Below are positions 26,404-35,280 of a DNA stretch of 64,000 bases, one piece after another; within the stretch, counting starts at the first letter, position 1; each line of letters starts with the position of its first letter. Under the pieces are notes generated by a model. The model saw only the letters and a program-made list of their open reading frames with translations. It had not been told where the DNA came from and did not search any database. The position numbers and the translations under genes were made by a program. Source of the stretch: Leptotrichia sp. oral taxon 215 str. W9775 (GTDB taxonomy: Bacteria; Fusobacteriota; Fusobacteriia; Fusobacteriales; Leptotrichiaceae); contig NZ_KI272860.1 of assembly GCF_000469505.1 (NCBI RefSeq), forward strand, positions 62,001 through 126,000, read 5' to 3'.

Positions 26404-27219
26404 CTATTTTCTATAATATTTCATAGCTTCAGGTAAAAAGTCCTTTAAAGCCTGAATTCTTTTATCACTTGACGGATGCGTAGAAAGGAAATCAACTCCA
26501 CTTCCATTTCCTTTTGCAGCCATTCTTTCCTGTACTTTTATAGCTTCCTCAGGATTATATCCTGCCATTGCCATAAATATCATTCCATACTTATCTGCTT
26601 CATATTCCTGTGTTCTATTAAATTTTAGAAGCCCTATTTGAAGTCCTTGACCTAACAAATCATTATTTATAATTTCTGTTGCACCACCTGTCAGAACATC
26701 TACAACTCCCTTTCCAATCATTACCACTCCAGCAGTCATCTGGTTACTTTTACCTTCAGCATGGTGACCTCCAATAACGTGACCTATTTCATGCCCCATA
26801 ACAAACGCCACACCTGCATCTGTCTTTAAAACTGGCATAATTCCTGTAAAGAATGCTATTTTTCCACCAGGCATTGCAAATGCATTTAATTCCTCGCTTT
26901 TTATAAGATTAAACTCCCAGTTTAAGTTATTTACCTTTTTTGACATTCCATTTTCATTCATATATTTTTCAACTGCTCCTGATATTCTTCCACCAATTTC
27001 CTTTAATCTTTTTCCGTCAGCAGTATTATTTGCCAATAAATTTTTTGAAGCCGCTTCATTTATAAATTGTCTGTAAGCTGCAACTGAATCTCTTGCAACG
27101 CTTTCATCACTTACTAATTTTAGCTGTCTTCTTCCTGTAAGGGGTGCTGTTGTACAACTTGCTAAAAGTAACATCCCCAATATTGCTGCAATTATTTTTG
27201 AATTTCTTCTCATACTCAT
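26404..27219 (-). CDS. M48-family metalloprotease lipoprotein (YggG/LoiP or BepA-like)
   Basis: 271 residues. The N-terminus MRRNSKIIAAILGMLLLASC is a lipoprotein signal with lipobox LLAS-Cys. The mature part holds the zinc site HEIGHVIGGHHAEG and the third ligand Glu in YEADKYGMIFM; FAMPGGKIAFFTG and FLSTHPSSDKRIQ are typical of periplasmic M48 proteases. Such proteins degrade or help assemble outer-membrane proteins. GGAGGAAATATAA precedes the ATG. It is divergent from htpX, another M48 protease, so membrane quality control may be co-regulated from the shared 200-bp gap. Confidence 0.88.
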   Translation of the reverse strand: MSMRRNSKIIAAILGMLLLASCTTAPLTGRRQLKLVSDESVARDSVAAYRQFINEAASKNLLANNTADGKRLKEIGGRISGAVEKYMNENGMSKKVNNLNWEFNLIKSEELNAFAMPGGKIAFFTGIMPVLKTDAGVAFVMGHEIGHVIGGHHAEGKSNQMTAGVVMIGKGVVDVLTGGATEIINNDLLGQGLQIGLLKFNRTQEYEADKYGMIFMAMAGYNPEEAIKVQERMAAKGNGSGVDFLSTHPSSDKRIQALKDFLPEAMKYYRK

Positions 27220-27368
27220 TTATATTTCCTCCTAAAGTTATTTACAATATAGCTTTTTCATACATCTCCTATTTTAATTATTTTATTATAACATATAAAC
27301 ATAAAACTGACTACTGTCAAATACTTTTTTACATAAAAATAGCTTAATTATTTTCCTTAAACTTTTAA

Positions 27369-27397
27369 TTGAAAAAATACCTTTTATATATTATAAT
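27369..27397 (+). promoter_or_regulatory. Promoter of htpX
   Basis: TTGAAA, 17 bp, TATAAT on the plus strand, 27 bp before the start codon. On the other strand of the same gap TTGACA with a TATATG 17 bp away may serve the lipoprotein gene. Confidence 0.75.
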
Positions 27398-27424
27398 GAA
27401 GAAAATAATAAAAAGGAGAAAAAA

Positions 27425-28285
27425 ATGTTTGCTAACTCATTAAAAACAGGAATGCTTATGTTTGCATTAATTATGCTGTTTACAACGATTGGAGGATTGC
27501 TGGGAAGTAGTGAAGGTGCATTTATAGGACTTCTGATAGCCGGTGGGATGAGTTTTTTCAGCTACTGGTTCAGTGATAAAATGGTTTTAAGTGCATATAA
27601 TGGTAAAGAAGTTACAGAGCTAAATAATCCGAGACTATACAGAATGGTAAAAAATTTAGCTGCTAACGCAAAATTACCAATGCCTAAAGTTTACATTATT
27701 CCGGAAAGACAGCCAAATGCATTTGCCACAGGTAGAAATCCTCAGCATGCTGCAGTTGCATGTACTGAAGGTCTGCTTGAAATTATGAATGACAACGAAC
27801 TGGCAGGAGTTTTAGGACACGAACTTGGACACGTTAAGCATAGAGATATCCTTATAAGCACAATAGCCGCAACTTTTGCAGGAGCAATTTCAAATATAGC
27901 AAGATTTTTGCCTTATTTTGGAAATTCGGGAGACTCAAGAAGACGTAGAAACAATACAGGAACTCTTATGTTATTCTCTTTTCTTGCCCCTATTGGAGCC
28001 GCAATTATTCAAATGTCAATTTCCCGTAGCAGAGAATTTATGGCTGACAGGGCAGGAGCAGAATTTTCAGGAAATCCTCTCTATTTAAGGGATGCATTGA
28101 ATAAGCTTGAGGCATATAGCCATAATGTTGCAATGTCAAAGCAGAATCCTGCATACTCACATATGTTCATTGTTAATCCCCTTTCAGGAATCAAGGGACT
28201 TGCTGATTTATTCAGAACACACCCTTCTACTTCTGACAGAATAAAAGAACTGGAAAAAATGGCATACGATAAGCATCTAATGTAA
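27425..28285 (+). CDS. htpX: Protease HtpX homolog
   Basis: 286 residues with two N-terminal transmembrane helices, the zinc motif LGHELGHVKHRD, a further hydrophobic segment and the third ligand Glu in SREFMADRAGAEF; TRPS-like HPSTSDRIKELE ends the protein. HtpX is an inner-membrane zinc protease that removes misfolded membrane proteins. AAAAGGAG lies eight bases before the ATG. It is monocistronic with its own promoter and a strong terminator. Confidence 0.92.
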   Translation: MFANSLKTGMLMFALIMLFTTIGGLLGSSEGAFIGLLIAGGMSFFSYWFSDKMVLSAYNGKEVTELNNPRLYRMVKNLAANAKLPMPKVYIIPERQPNAFATGRNPQHAAVACTEGLLEIMNDNELAGVLGHELGHVKHRDILISTIAATFAGAISNIARFLPYFGNSGDSRRRRNNTGTLMLFSFLAPIGAAIIQMSISRSREFMADRAGAEFSGNPLYLRDALNKLEAYSHNVAMSKQNPAYSHMFIVNPLSGIKGLADLFRTHPSTSDRIKELEKMAYDKHLM

Positions 28286-28322
28286 GATTATAAAAATTTT
28301 TAAACTTTTAAAAACACTTATG

Positions 28323-28386
28323 AAAAATGATGTATAAATTTGTAAATATTATCATTTAATAATTTACTTTTATACATCATTTTTTG
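28323..28386 (+). terminator. Two-tier terminator of htpX
   Basis: A perfect 16-bp stem (28323-28338 with 28369-28384) encloses a GTAAAT/ATTTAC inner stem, followed by a T-run on the plus strand. Confidence 0.8.
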
Positions 28387-28420
28387 TTGTTATATACTAT
28401 ATTTTTTCTATTAAACACGA

Positions 28421-28449
28421 AAAAGGCTTATTAAAAATTAATAAACCTT
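28421..28449 (-). terminator. Terminator of the OmpA-family gene
   Basis: AAGG-C-TTATT pairs with AATAA-A-CCTT across one mismatch. On the minus strand it is followed by T5 just 30 bp after the stop codon. Confidence 0.65.
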
Positions 28450-28477
28450 CTATATAATTGAAGATGATATATTATGA

Positions 28478-29188
28478 CTAAAATAAACTTATTCCTCTTT
28501 TAACAAGTCTAAATTCTACCCTTCTGTTGGCATTTCTTCCTGCTTCTGTATCATTACTTGCTACAGGATTTTCCTCACCTTTTCCAAGTATTTCTATTAT
28601 TCTTGTTGGAGATAATCCTAATTCTATCAATTTTGCACTGACACTTTCCGCTCTTCTCAAAGACAGTTTTTCATTATATGAATTTATTCCTGTAGAGTCT
28701 GTATATCCAACTATAGTTACAACGTAATCATTTTTTTCAACATATTCTTTTATATCCTTTAATGTAGGAACTGCTTCTTCTGATAATTTTGAACTATTTA
28801 ATTTAAATTTCAATTCATCAGCTTTGACACTAAGTAATTCCACTTTAGTAATATCAAGTTTTGAACTTCCAACCATTTTTGGTTCTGGTATAAAATCATC
28901 TTTTTTATTATTTTGCAGTTTGTTTTCTGCCTGTTGATCATTTTTTATTACTGTTGATGTTCCATCCTGTGACAATTCTACTGTTATCAAATCAGGATCC
29001 GAAGCTAAAGTAGGCTGCTTTGCAGGCTCTGTTACCGGAATATCTTTCTGTGCGTCTCCGTTTAATTCAACCGCATTTGGTTTTATAGAATTTTTTCTCA
29101 TTTCAGATGTAGATAATTTTTCTGATACAGTTGGTACAGATAACGCCACCAACGATGATAATGCTACTAATGTAGGTTTTTTTACCAT
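28478..29188 (-). CDS. OmpA-family peptidoglycan-binding protein
   Basis: 236 residues. A signal-like N-terminus (KKPTLVALSSLVALSVPTVS) is followed by a charged linker of about 110 residues and a C-terminal OmpA domain: TIVGYTDSTGINSYNEKLSLRRAESV, then LGLSPTRIIEILGKGEENPVA and NANRRVEFRL. The Asp in YTDS and the Arg in SLRRAE are the diaminopimelate/peptidoglycan-binding residues of the family. There is no beta-barrel, so it likely tethers envelope layers to the wall. GGGAGG precedes the ATG. The 280 bp upstream are very AT-rich with only ambiguous promoter-like matches. Confidence 0.85.
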   Translation of the reverse strand: MVKKPTLVALSSLVALSVPTVSEKLSTSEMRKNSIKPNAVELNGDAQKDIPVTEPAKQPTLASDPDLITVELSQDGTSTVIKNDQQAENKLQNNKKDDFIPEPKMVGSSKLDITKVELLSVKADELKFKLNSSKLSEEAVPTLKDIKEYVEKNDYVVTIVGYTDSTGINSYNEKLSLRRAESVSAKLIELGLSPTRIIEILGKGEENPVASNDTEAGRNANRRVEFRLVKRGISLF

Positions 29189-29471
29189 TTGATTTTCCTC
29201 CCTTACTACAAACTATGAATCCTTTACATATATTTGATATATATTTTCATAATTATATTTCATAATGTTGTATTTTCTCTTAGATTTTTCTTTTTATACT
29301 AAGATAATACCAAAAAAACAGAAAAAATACAAGCTTTTTTTTTAATTTTTTCATTTTTACAAAAAATTATATAAAAAATATATCATTAATATTGTATTTT
29401 TCCTGTTTTTAAAATAATTTAAAATATCAATAAAATTATATAGGGTAACTGTAATTTAATTATCTGACTTA

Positions 29472-30560
29472 TTATATTAAGTATTCTTTCCCCTTATCAG
29501 ACAATTTAAAAATCCTGTTTTCAATGTAAATAAGTTTCTTATCCATTGCTTTCTTAAGAACTTTATTTAAAAACATTTTTTCCCATCTTAAATGGTATTC
29601 CAGCGTATCTACTCCACACTCATCAGTTTCCTGAGGCGTATTCATATGATTTGCTATATGAATAAGTAATATTTTAACAGAAAACTCAAGTTTCTGGTTT
29701 CTTTTTCTCTTTATTGTGGAAATTAATCCACTTTTTGGAGAAAGTATTAACACTACAATAAACAATACTCCTATTATTAGAGCAATACTTCCTGCTATTG
29801 ATACATCAAATAAAATTGCCATATTGTATCCGATAACTGATGCAACTGCTCCAATAAGTAAACTTAAAGCTATCATTTCCTTCAGCTTGTTTGTAAGCAG
29901 ATATGCTGTTATTGGAGGGCCTATCATAAAAGCCACTACCAGTATGGATCCCACTGCCCCAAAGGAAGTTACTGCTGTTACAGAAACAAGGGACATAAGG
30001 ATATAATGCACCAATACAGGCTGCATACCTAAAGTTACTGCCAGAGCCTTATCAAATGTAGATATTTTTAACTCTTTAAAAAAGATTGTAATAAAGAGAA
30101 AGTTAACTATAAAAATTATAAATATGCTTACTAGACTTTTTGCAACTGAAAATCCAAATATTTCAATTCTATTAAATGGTGCAAATGCAAGCTCTCCAAG
30201 CAAAACCGAATCTACATCCAAATGAACATTTTTTGTATATTTTGAAATTAAAATTACTGCCATACTGAATAATAAAGGGAAGACTATTCCTATTGCCGAA
30301 TCTTCCTTTAACAGCCTTGTTGAATTAAGCAGCTCCACAAGATAAACTGTTAAAACTCCTACAATTCCTGCTCCAATAATTAATAATGGAGAGTTAAGAT
30401 CATGAACAATGAAGAAAGCTAGAACTATTCCAAGCAATATTGTATGGGTAATCGCATCCGATACCATTGCCATGCTTTTCAGAACTAGGAAAACTCCTAA
30501 TATAGAACAGGCTCCTGCCACAAGAATTGCAATCAGCTGTATTTCTAATCCTGCACTCAT
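29472..30560 (-). CDS. troD: Manganese/zinc/iron ABC transporter permease with C-terminal winged-helix domain (TroD-like)
   Basis: 362 residues. About eight hydrophobic helices of the ABC-3 permease family (SMAMVSDAITHTILLGIVLAFF is the signature) are followed from about residue 285 by a soluble tail. That tail (KILLIHIANHMN, LRWEKMFLNKVLKKAMDKKLIYIENRIFKLSDKGKEYLI) reads as a winged helix like the C-terminus of some TroD permeases and like DtxR DNA-binding domains. The start follows the troC stop directly, with a GGGGGG tract upstream. It is the second permease of a four-gene transporter. Confidence 0.85.
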   Translation of the reverse strand: MSAGLEIQLIAILVAGACSILGVFLVLKSMAMVSDAITHTILLGIVLAFFIVHDLNSPLLIIGAGIVGVLTVYLVELLNSTRLLKEDSAIGIVFPLLFSMAVILISKYTKNVHLDVDSVLLGELAFAPFNRIEIFGFSVAKSLVSIFIIFIVNFLFITIFFKELKISTFDKALAVTLGMQPVLVHYILMSLVSVTAVTSFGAVGSILVVAFMIGPPITAYLLTNKLKEMIALSLLIGAVASVIGYNMAILFDVSIAGSIALIIGVLFIVVLILSPKSGLISTIKRKRNQKLEFSVKILLIHIANHMNTPQETDECGVDTLEYHLRWEKMFLNKVLKKAMDKKLIYIENRIFKLSDKGKEYLI

Positions 30561-30561
30561 A

Positions 30562-31524
30562 TTAAATCCCCCCCTCTGACTGATGAACCTGCTCTATAAG
30601 TTTTTCCTTTTCAGCCTTATACTTTTTAAGCTCTTCAGTTATTATTTTTCTTCTTCTTCTATTTCTAATTATTTTAAATACTATTCCCCTCTTAGTAGAA
30701 AATAGTATGCTGAAGACTACAATTATACTTATCAGCATTACAATTACAGGACCTGTTGGGAGGTCACTTTTACTTATACTTACTGCTGTTCCGATAAATC
30801 CGGAAATACCTCCAAAAATTCCAGCCAGAACAACCATTACTGAAAGTCTGTCTGTCCACTGTCTTGCAGCGACAGCAGGTGAAATTATCATGGCACTTAT
30901 AAGTATAACTCCTGCAGCCTGTATTCCTATTATAACAGTAATCACTATTAGAAACGATATAAATAATCCAATGGCTTTTGCAGGAAATCCTAACGTACTG
31001 GCAAAATCAACATCAAAGGAAGATATTTTAAATTCCTTCCAGAATAGCACAATAACTATAAGAAGGATAATTCCTACATAAAACATAATATTTACATCTC
31101 TTTCGAGAAATGTTGATGCCTGTCCAAATATGAATTTATTTAGTCCTGATTTATTAGCACCTGGAAGTTTATTCAAATATGACATGAGAACTAGTCCCAA
31201 CCCAAAGAATACCGATAATATAAACGCCAATGCACTATCAAATTTAATTTTAGTATAATTCTGAATTATCTGTATTAATCCAATACACATAATCCCCACA
31301 CATAAAGCTCCTATCAGCAGGACTTCTGTATTTTTGCTATTTGTAATCATAAAAGCTATACATACTCCAGGAAGCGAAGCATGAGATACGGCATCTCCAA
31401 GCAGACTCTGCTTTCTCAGTACTGCAAAACATCCTATCATTCCTGAAACAATACCCAGCAGTGTACATCCCATAGCAACAGTCCTGAATGTATGATCTGT
31501 TAAAAGAAGTTTTAAAATATTCAT
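30562..31524 (-). CDS. troC: Metal ABC transporter permease (TroC-like)
   Basis: 320 residues, ABC-3 family with about nine transmembrane segments. RKQSLLGDAVSHASLPGVCIAF is the conserved cytoplasmic-loop region contacting the ATPase, and IISPAVAARQW is also typical. The C-terminus is a basic cytosolic tail (RNRRRRKIITEELKKYKAEKEKL) rather than the winged helix seen in troD. GGAGGAG precedes the ATG. It starts one base after the troB stop. Confidence 0.88.
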   Translation of the reverse strand: MNILKLLLTDHTFRTVAMGCTLLGIVSGMIGCFAVLRKQSLLGDAVSHASLPGVCIAFMITNSKNTEVLLIGALCVGIMCIGLIQIIQNYTKIKFDSALAFILSVFFGLGLVLMSYLNKLPGANKSGLNKFIFGQASTFLERDVNIMFYVGIILLIVIVLFWKEFKISSFDVDFASTLGFPAKAIGLFISFLIVITVIIGIQAAGVILISAMIISPAVAARQWTDRLSVMVVLAGIFGGISGFIGTAVSISKSDLPTGPVIVMLISIIVVFSILFSTKRGIVFKIIRNRRRRKIITEELKKYKAEKEKLIEQVHQSEGGI

Positions 31525-31525
31525 T

Positions 31526-32335
31526 TTACTCCTCCTTTTTCATTTCTCTATTTTCTTTTTCCAAAGACTGGCCTATAGAAATCGAATAGTTTTTATTTTT
31601 ATATGCCTTTTCTATATTTTCTTCAGTAAATACATCATCTACATGTCCTGATGCAACAACTGAAACATTTATAAAAGTCACATAATCAAAATATTCTTTT
31701 ACAGTCTGTAAGTCATGGTGTACAGCAATCACTGTTTTTCCTTCATTTCTCAATTTTTTCAAAATATCGATTATTGATTTTTCCGTCTTGCTGTCTACTC
31801 CTTGAAATGGCTCATCCATAAAATAAATTTCAGCTTCCTGAACCAATGCCCTTGCCAGAAAGACTCTCTGCTGCTGTCCTCCCGAAAGCTGGCTTATCTG
31901 TCTGTCAGAAAATTCTTCCATTCCAACTTTTGCAATGGCTTCCTTCGTTTTTTCCTTGTCTATTTTACCTACCTTCTTAAGCCATCCAACCTTTCCATAA
32001 CGCCCCATTTCAACCACATCAAATACAGTCGTTGGAAAATCCCAGTCTACACTTCCCCTTTGAGGAACATATGCTATTTTATTTCTTACTTTGCTGTACT
32101 TTTCATTATAAAACAGGACTTCTCCGGTAACAGGCTTTATAAGGTTGAGCATTGTTTTAATTAATGTCGATTTTCCCGCACCGTTTGGACCTACAATAGC
32201 CATTAGAACTCCTTTTTTTACATTTAGTTCAACATCCCATAAAACTGGTTTGTCTTCGTAGGCTACTGTCAAATCCTCCACTTTTATAATTATTTCATTA
32301 TTCTGTTTATTTTCCATATTATTTGCTGTTGTCAT
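31526..32335 (-). CDS. troB: Metal ABC transporter ATP-binding protein (TroB-like)
   Basis: 269 residues: Walker A GPNGAGKST, Q-loop YVPQRGSVDWDFPTTVFDVV, signature LSGGQQQRVFLARAL, Walker B AEIYFMDEPFQGVD and the His switch VIAVHHDL. The PQR-x-x-VDWDFP Q-loop is characteristic of Mn/Zn/Fe importers. It powers uptake with the two permeases downstream. AGAGG precedes the ATG; 41 bases separate it from the binding-protein gene. Confidence 0.93.
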   Translation of the reverse strand: MTTANNMENKQNNEIIIKVEDLTVAYEDKPVLWDVELNVKKGVLMAIVGPNGAGKSTLIKTMLNLIKPVTGEVLFYNEKYSKVRNKIAYVPQRGSVDWDFPTTVFDVVEMGRYGKVGWLKKVGKIDKEKTKEAIAKVGMEEFSDRQISQLSGGQQQRVFLARALVQEAEIYFMDEPFQGVDSKTEKSIIDILKKLRNEGKTVIAVHHDLQTVKEYFDYVTFINVSVVASGHVDDVFTEENIEKAYKNKNYSISIGQSLEKENREMKKEE

Positions 32336-32376
32336 AACTTAACCTCTACATTCTTCTTTTTATCTTTATTATATAC

Positions 32377-33345
32377 CTATTTTAATGCATTTGCTATTGT
32401 ATCAGCATTTGCTTTTACTGTTTTTATATAAGATTCAGTATTATGTTCCTTATCTCCTAGTGAATCTGAATAAAGTTCTCCACCTATTTTTATTTCTTTT
32501 CCTTTTGCCTTTACTGCTTCCTGTAATGCTTCTATACTTTTTTTAGGTACTGAAGATTCTACGAAAATTGCCTTTATATCCCTTTCAACAATGAAGTTTG
32601 CCAGATCACTTATATTTTTAGTACCTGTTTCAGAATCTGTAGAAACTCCCTGTATTGCCTTAACTTCAAGTCCAAATTGTTTTCCAAAATATCCAAATGC
32701 ATCATGTGCTGTTACAAGCACTCTACTTTTTTCAGGAATTTCGTTAATTCTTCCTTTTACATATTCAGTAAGTTCAGCTAATTCTTTTTTATAGTTTTCA
32801 TAATTCTGTTTATAATAGTCAGCATTTTTAGAATCCATTTCTGCTAATTTATTTGTCAATGCTTCAGCTTCTTTTCCCCAGAATTCTGTATTAAACCATA
32901 CATGCGGATCTGGAGTATTTCCTTCCACCATTGTAACTTGACTTTTATCTATTGCTTCTCCTACATTAAGTATAGCTTTTTTCTGTTGTTCCATACTTTC
33001 AAATACTTCTGTCATTTTTCCTTCCAAATGAAGGCCACCATAAACAATTAAATCAGCTTTTGAAAGTTTATCAACATCTCCTGCACTAGCTGTATAAAGG
33101 TGTGGGTCTACTCCTTCTCCCATAAGCCCTTCAACTTCAACTTTATCTCCACCGATTATTCTGCTAAGATCTGCAAGCATTGTTGTTGTTGTAACAATTT
33201 TTATTTTTTTATCTCCATTTCCTGACTGAGCATTATCCTTTGCATCTCCACTTTTACTTCCACAATTTATTAGTGCAAATATCATTAATCCAAACATTAT
33301 TACAAATTTAAAGTTCTTTTTTATATTTAACAGATTATTGTTCAT
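32377..33345 (-). CDS. troA: Metal-binding lipoprotein of the ABC importer (TroA-like)
   Basis: About 322 residues. The signal MFGLMIFALINCGSK gives a lipobox with Cys acylation. Cluster A-I features follow: DPHLYTASAGDVDKL, the metal-site His in PDPHVWFN, TAHDAFGYFGKQFGL and a C-terminal Glu/Asp region (FVESSVPKKS, GELYSDSLG), the His/His/Glu/Asp type of Mn or Zn binding. I start at 33345 because AGGAG lies nine bases upstream; the earlier ATG overlaps the troR stop and has no spacing. It is translationally coupled to troR. Confidence 0.9.
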   Translation of the reverse strand: MNNNLLNIKKNFKFVIMFGLMIFALINCGSKSGDAKDNAQSGNGDKKIKIVTTTTMLADLSRIIGGDKVEVEGLMGEGVDPHLYTASAGDVDKLSKADLIVYGGLHLEGKMTEVFESMEQQKKAILNVGEAIDKSQVTMVEGNTPDPHVWFNTEFWGKEAEALTNKLAEMDSKNADYYKQNYENYKKELAELTEYVKGRINEIPEKSRVLVTAHDAFGYFGKQFGLEVKAIQGVSTDSETGTKNISDLANFIVERDIKAIFVESSVPKKSIEALQEAVKAKGKEIKIGGELYSDSLGDKEHNTESYIKTVKANADTIANALK

Positions 33346-33350
33346 ACTTA

Positions 33351-34016
33351 TCATTCTCCTTCGTATTTTTTTCTATAAATTTCTATTAGTTTAGCCGCAT
33401 CATATGCGATTATTTTCGTTTTTTTATTACTATTCTCCAGATAAATCGGTCCATTAAAAGGATCTTTTTTTGTAACTTTATAACTTTCTTTTATTGTTAT
33501 ATCCATTTCTCTTAGATAATCGTATAATTCTATATTATCTTCTACACTTAATATTACTATTTCATCATCTTCTTCTGCCTCAGACAGTTTCATCATATTT
33601 TCTTCACTAAATTCATCACTGTCATAAAATATTGGACTTCCATGTGGACATTCTTTCGGATAGAAAAGAAATTTCTCAAGTTTTTGCAACATTTTTTCAC
33701 TTGTTACATGTTCGAGAACTTCTGCTTCTTCATGTATTTCATCCTTATCATATCCTAGCTTTTCTACAAGGAATACTTCCCATACCCTGTGTTTTCTTAT
33801 GATGTTTACTGCAATATCACTTCCTTTCTTAGTAAGCTTAATATTCCTGCCTTCTGAAATTAAATAATTTTCATTTGAAAGCTTTTTTATCATTTCGCTT
33901 ACTGATGCAGGTGAAATATTCAGATATTCTGCTAAATTTTTATTTGAATACTGTTTTCTTTTTTTCAGGAGATATATTCCTTTTAGATAGTCTTCTAAAC
34001 TTTTGCTCATTACCAC
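33351..34016 (-). CDS. troR: DtxR/MntR-family metal-dependent repressor with FeoA-like C-terminus
   Basis: 221 residues. The N-terminal winged helix (KQYSNKNLAEYLNISPASVSEMIKKL) is followed by the dimerisation/metal-binding domain (NIIRKHRVWEVFLVEKLGYDKDEIHEEAEVLEHVTSEKM, with Glu/His ligands) and PKECPHGSPI, then an SH3-like FeoA domain. Family members bind Mn or Fe and repress metal uptake. It is the first gene of the unit, and palindromic operators (34041-34068) lie immediately downstream of the promoter, so it probably represses itself and troABCD. The metal is not determined. Confidence 0.9.
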   Translation of the reverse strand: MVMSKSLEDYLKGIYLLKKRKQYSNKNLAEYLNISPASVSEMIKKLSNENYLISEGRNIKLTKKGSDIAVNIIRKHRVWEVFLVEKLGYDKDEIHEEAEVLEHVTSEKMLQKLEKFLFYPKECPHGSPIFYDSDEFSEENMMKLSEAEEDDEIVILSVEDNIELYDYLREMDITIKESYKVTKKDPFNGPIYLENSNKKTKIIAYDAAKLIEIYRKKYEGE

Positions 34017-34040
34017 TCCTTTCCACTTATCTTAACCAAG

Positions 34041-34068
34041 CCTAATTATTAATTAGGTTATCCTAATT
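34041..34068 (-). promoter_or_regulatory. DtxR-type operator of the tro operon
   Basis: Three alternating half-sites on the plus strand: CCTAATT (34041-34047), AATTAGG (34051-34057), CCTAATT (34062-34068). They form two overlapping palindromes of the TTAGG/CCTAA style used by DtxR/MntR/TroR proteins, lying at and just after the expected transcription start. Confidence 0.75.
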
Positions 34069-34076
34069 TCTTTTAT

Positions 34077-34105
34077 ATGTTACCACTACTTACTTAAATT
34101 GTCAA
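34077..34105 (-). promoter_or_regulatory. Promoter of troR-troABCD
   Basis: TTGACA, 17 bp, TAACAT on the minus strand. The operator lies directly downstream. Confidence 0.75.
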
Positions 34106-34130
34106 GCCTTTTTTAAATTCTTATAAATAA

Positions 34131-34168
34131 AAAAAGAAACTGTTTTGAATAGATTTTAAACAGTTTCC
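34131..34168 (-). terminator. Terminator of the HMA-domain/P-type ATPase operon
   Basis: A perfect 10-bp stem, GAAACTGTTT (34136-34145) with AAACAGTTTC (34158-34167), followed by T7 on the minus strand. Confidence 0.8.
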
Positions 34169-34226
34169 TTCTGATACAGCTTCAATAAATAAAATCAAAT
34201 AAATTTTATTTAAATGTAGATTAATA

Positions 34227-34502
34227 TTATTTTTTAGAAACAACTACATTATCTACATTTGACCCAAGTTCTTTTTCAGCAATTAAATCTTCCAGATTTT
34301 CTTTTACTGTTACTAATTCCTCAAGACTCATATTTTCATAACTTGTCTGATTGGAGCTTTTTACATTTATACCTTGTTTTCTTAAAAAATCATCTATTTT
34401 ATTTTGATTTTTTTTATACAGATAATATGTCACTGCTACTGCTCCAACTCCTGCTACTGCACCTATAAGATGCTCCTTTTTTACATTTCCAAATCCTATC
34501 AT
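34227..34502 (-). CDS. Small single-span membrane protein of the P-type ATPase operon
   Basis: 91 residues. A glycine/alanine-rich hydrophobic segment (HLIGAVAGVGAVAVTYYLYKK, about residues 11-31) is followed by a soluble helical tail (MSLEELVTVKENLEDLIAEKE). I do not recognise a family. It is the last gene of the operon (18 bases after the 248-aa gene, AGGAGGT before the ATG), so an accessory role to the ATPase, for example as a membrane-anchored partner, is the likely reading. Confidence 0.65.
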   Translation of the reverse strand: MIGFGNVKKEHLIGAVAGVGAVAVTYYLYKKNQNKIDDFLRKQGINVKSSNQTSYENMSLEELVTVKENLEDLIAEKELGSNVDNVVVSKK

Positions 34503-34519
34503 TTTTACCTCCTAAATTT

Positions 34520-35266
34520 TTATTGTAATGTTATATATCTATCATTCATATCATTACTTATTTTATTATAAAAAAATATATGATATATTAAATCATTTAA
34601 ATTTTCAATTGAATTATCATCCTGTATATTTGCAATATAATGACACTTATTGTTTTCATCTTTTAATCTGTAAATTCTAACTATTTTATCTGAATGACTC
34701 CGTATTATAAGGTGTCTTCCGAACGTAGTCAGCCACATTAAAATTATTGTAATAACAGATTTATTATTAAAATATGATTTTAGCAAATATATTGCTGGTA
34801 AAATTTCAATATCAAAAAATCCTTTTCTCTTTGTATCACTGTAAGCATGTTCGATTATCGCTGCAGTTGTCAGTATTAATGCCGAATTATTCATACCTGT
34901 TTGCAGATTCTTCAATTTTCTTCCACCTAGGCTATAAAGAAAAGCTAATAAAATAGCTCCTCCTGAATACATTGAAAGTGAATTAATTGAATTTTCATAA
35001 TAATCTTCTATTAATTTTACAGGCGACATATTATTCTCAATAGATATGCCTGTAATAACACGATAAATAATTTCCTGTAAATATACTTCTTCCTGATCAA
35101 ATTTAACCAGAACTGTATTTATAATGCTATTATATCGTAAATATATGCTTTTATTTGTAGATTTAACCATCTTAGAAAAATTTTCCAGATTTTTAATTCG
35201 ATGAGAAATTTTAAATCTGATTCTGTTAGGCAATTTATGCATTATAGTAACGTTCAACTTATTCAT
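34520..35266 (-). CDS. HMA-like domain membrane protein
   Basis: 248 residues. The N-terminal 65 residues (MHKLPNRIRFKIS, then SIINTVLVKFD) match the beta-alpha-beta pattern shared by the other proteins of this operon, with Asn-Arg-Ile-Arg replacing Gly-Arg-Leu-Arg. Hydrophobic segments follow (YSGGAILLAFLYSLGG, NSALILTTAAIIEHA, and one near SVITIILMWLTTFG). The CxxC of metal-binding HMA domains is absent. It resembles a P-type ATPase N-terminus without the catalytic part. It starts 14 bases after the ATPase stop. Confidence 0.6.
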   Translation of the reverse strand: MNKLNVTIMHKLPNRIRFKISHRIKNLENFSKMVKSTNKSIYLRYNSIINTVLVKFDQEEVYLQEIIYRVITGISIENNMSPVKLIEDYYENSINSLSMYSGGAILLAFLYSLGGRKLKNLQTGMNNSALILTTAAIIEHAYSDTKRKGFFDIEILPAIYLLKSYFNNKSVITIILMWLTTFGRHLIIRSHSDKIVRIYRLKDENNKCHYIANIQDDNSIENLNDLIYHIFFYNKISNDMNDRYITLQ

Positions 35267-35280
35267 ATTAAGATTCCTTT

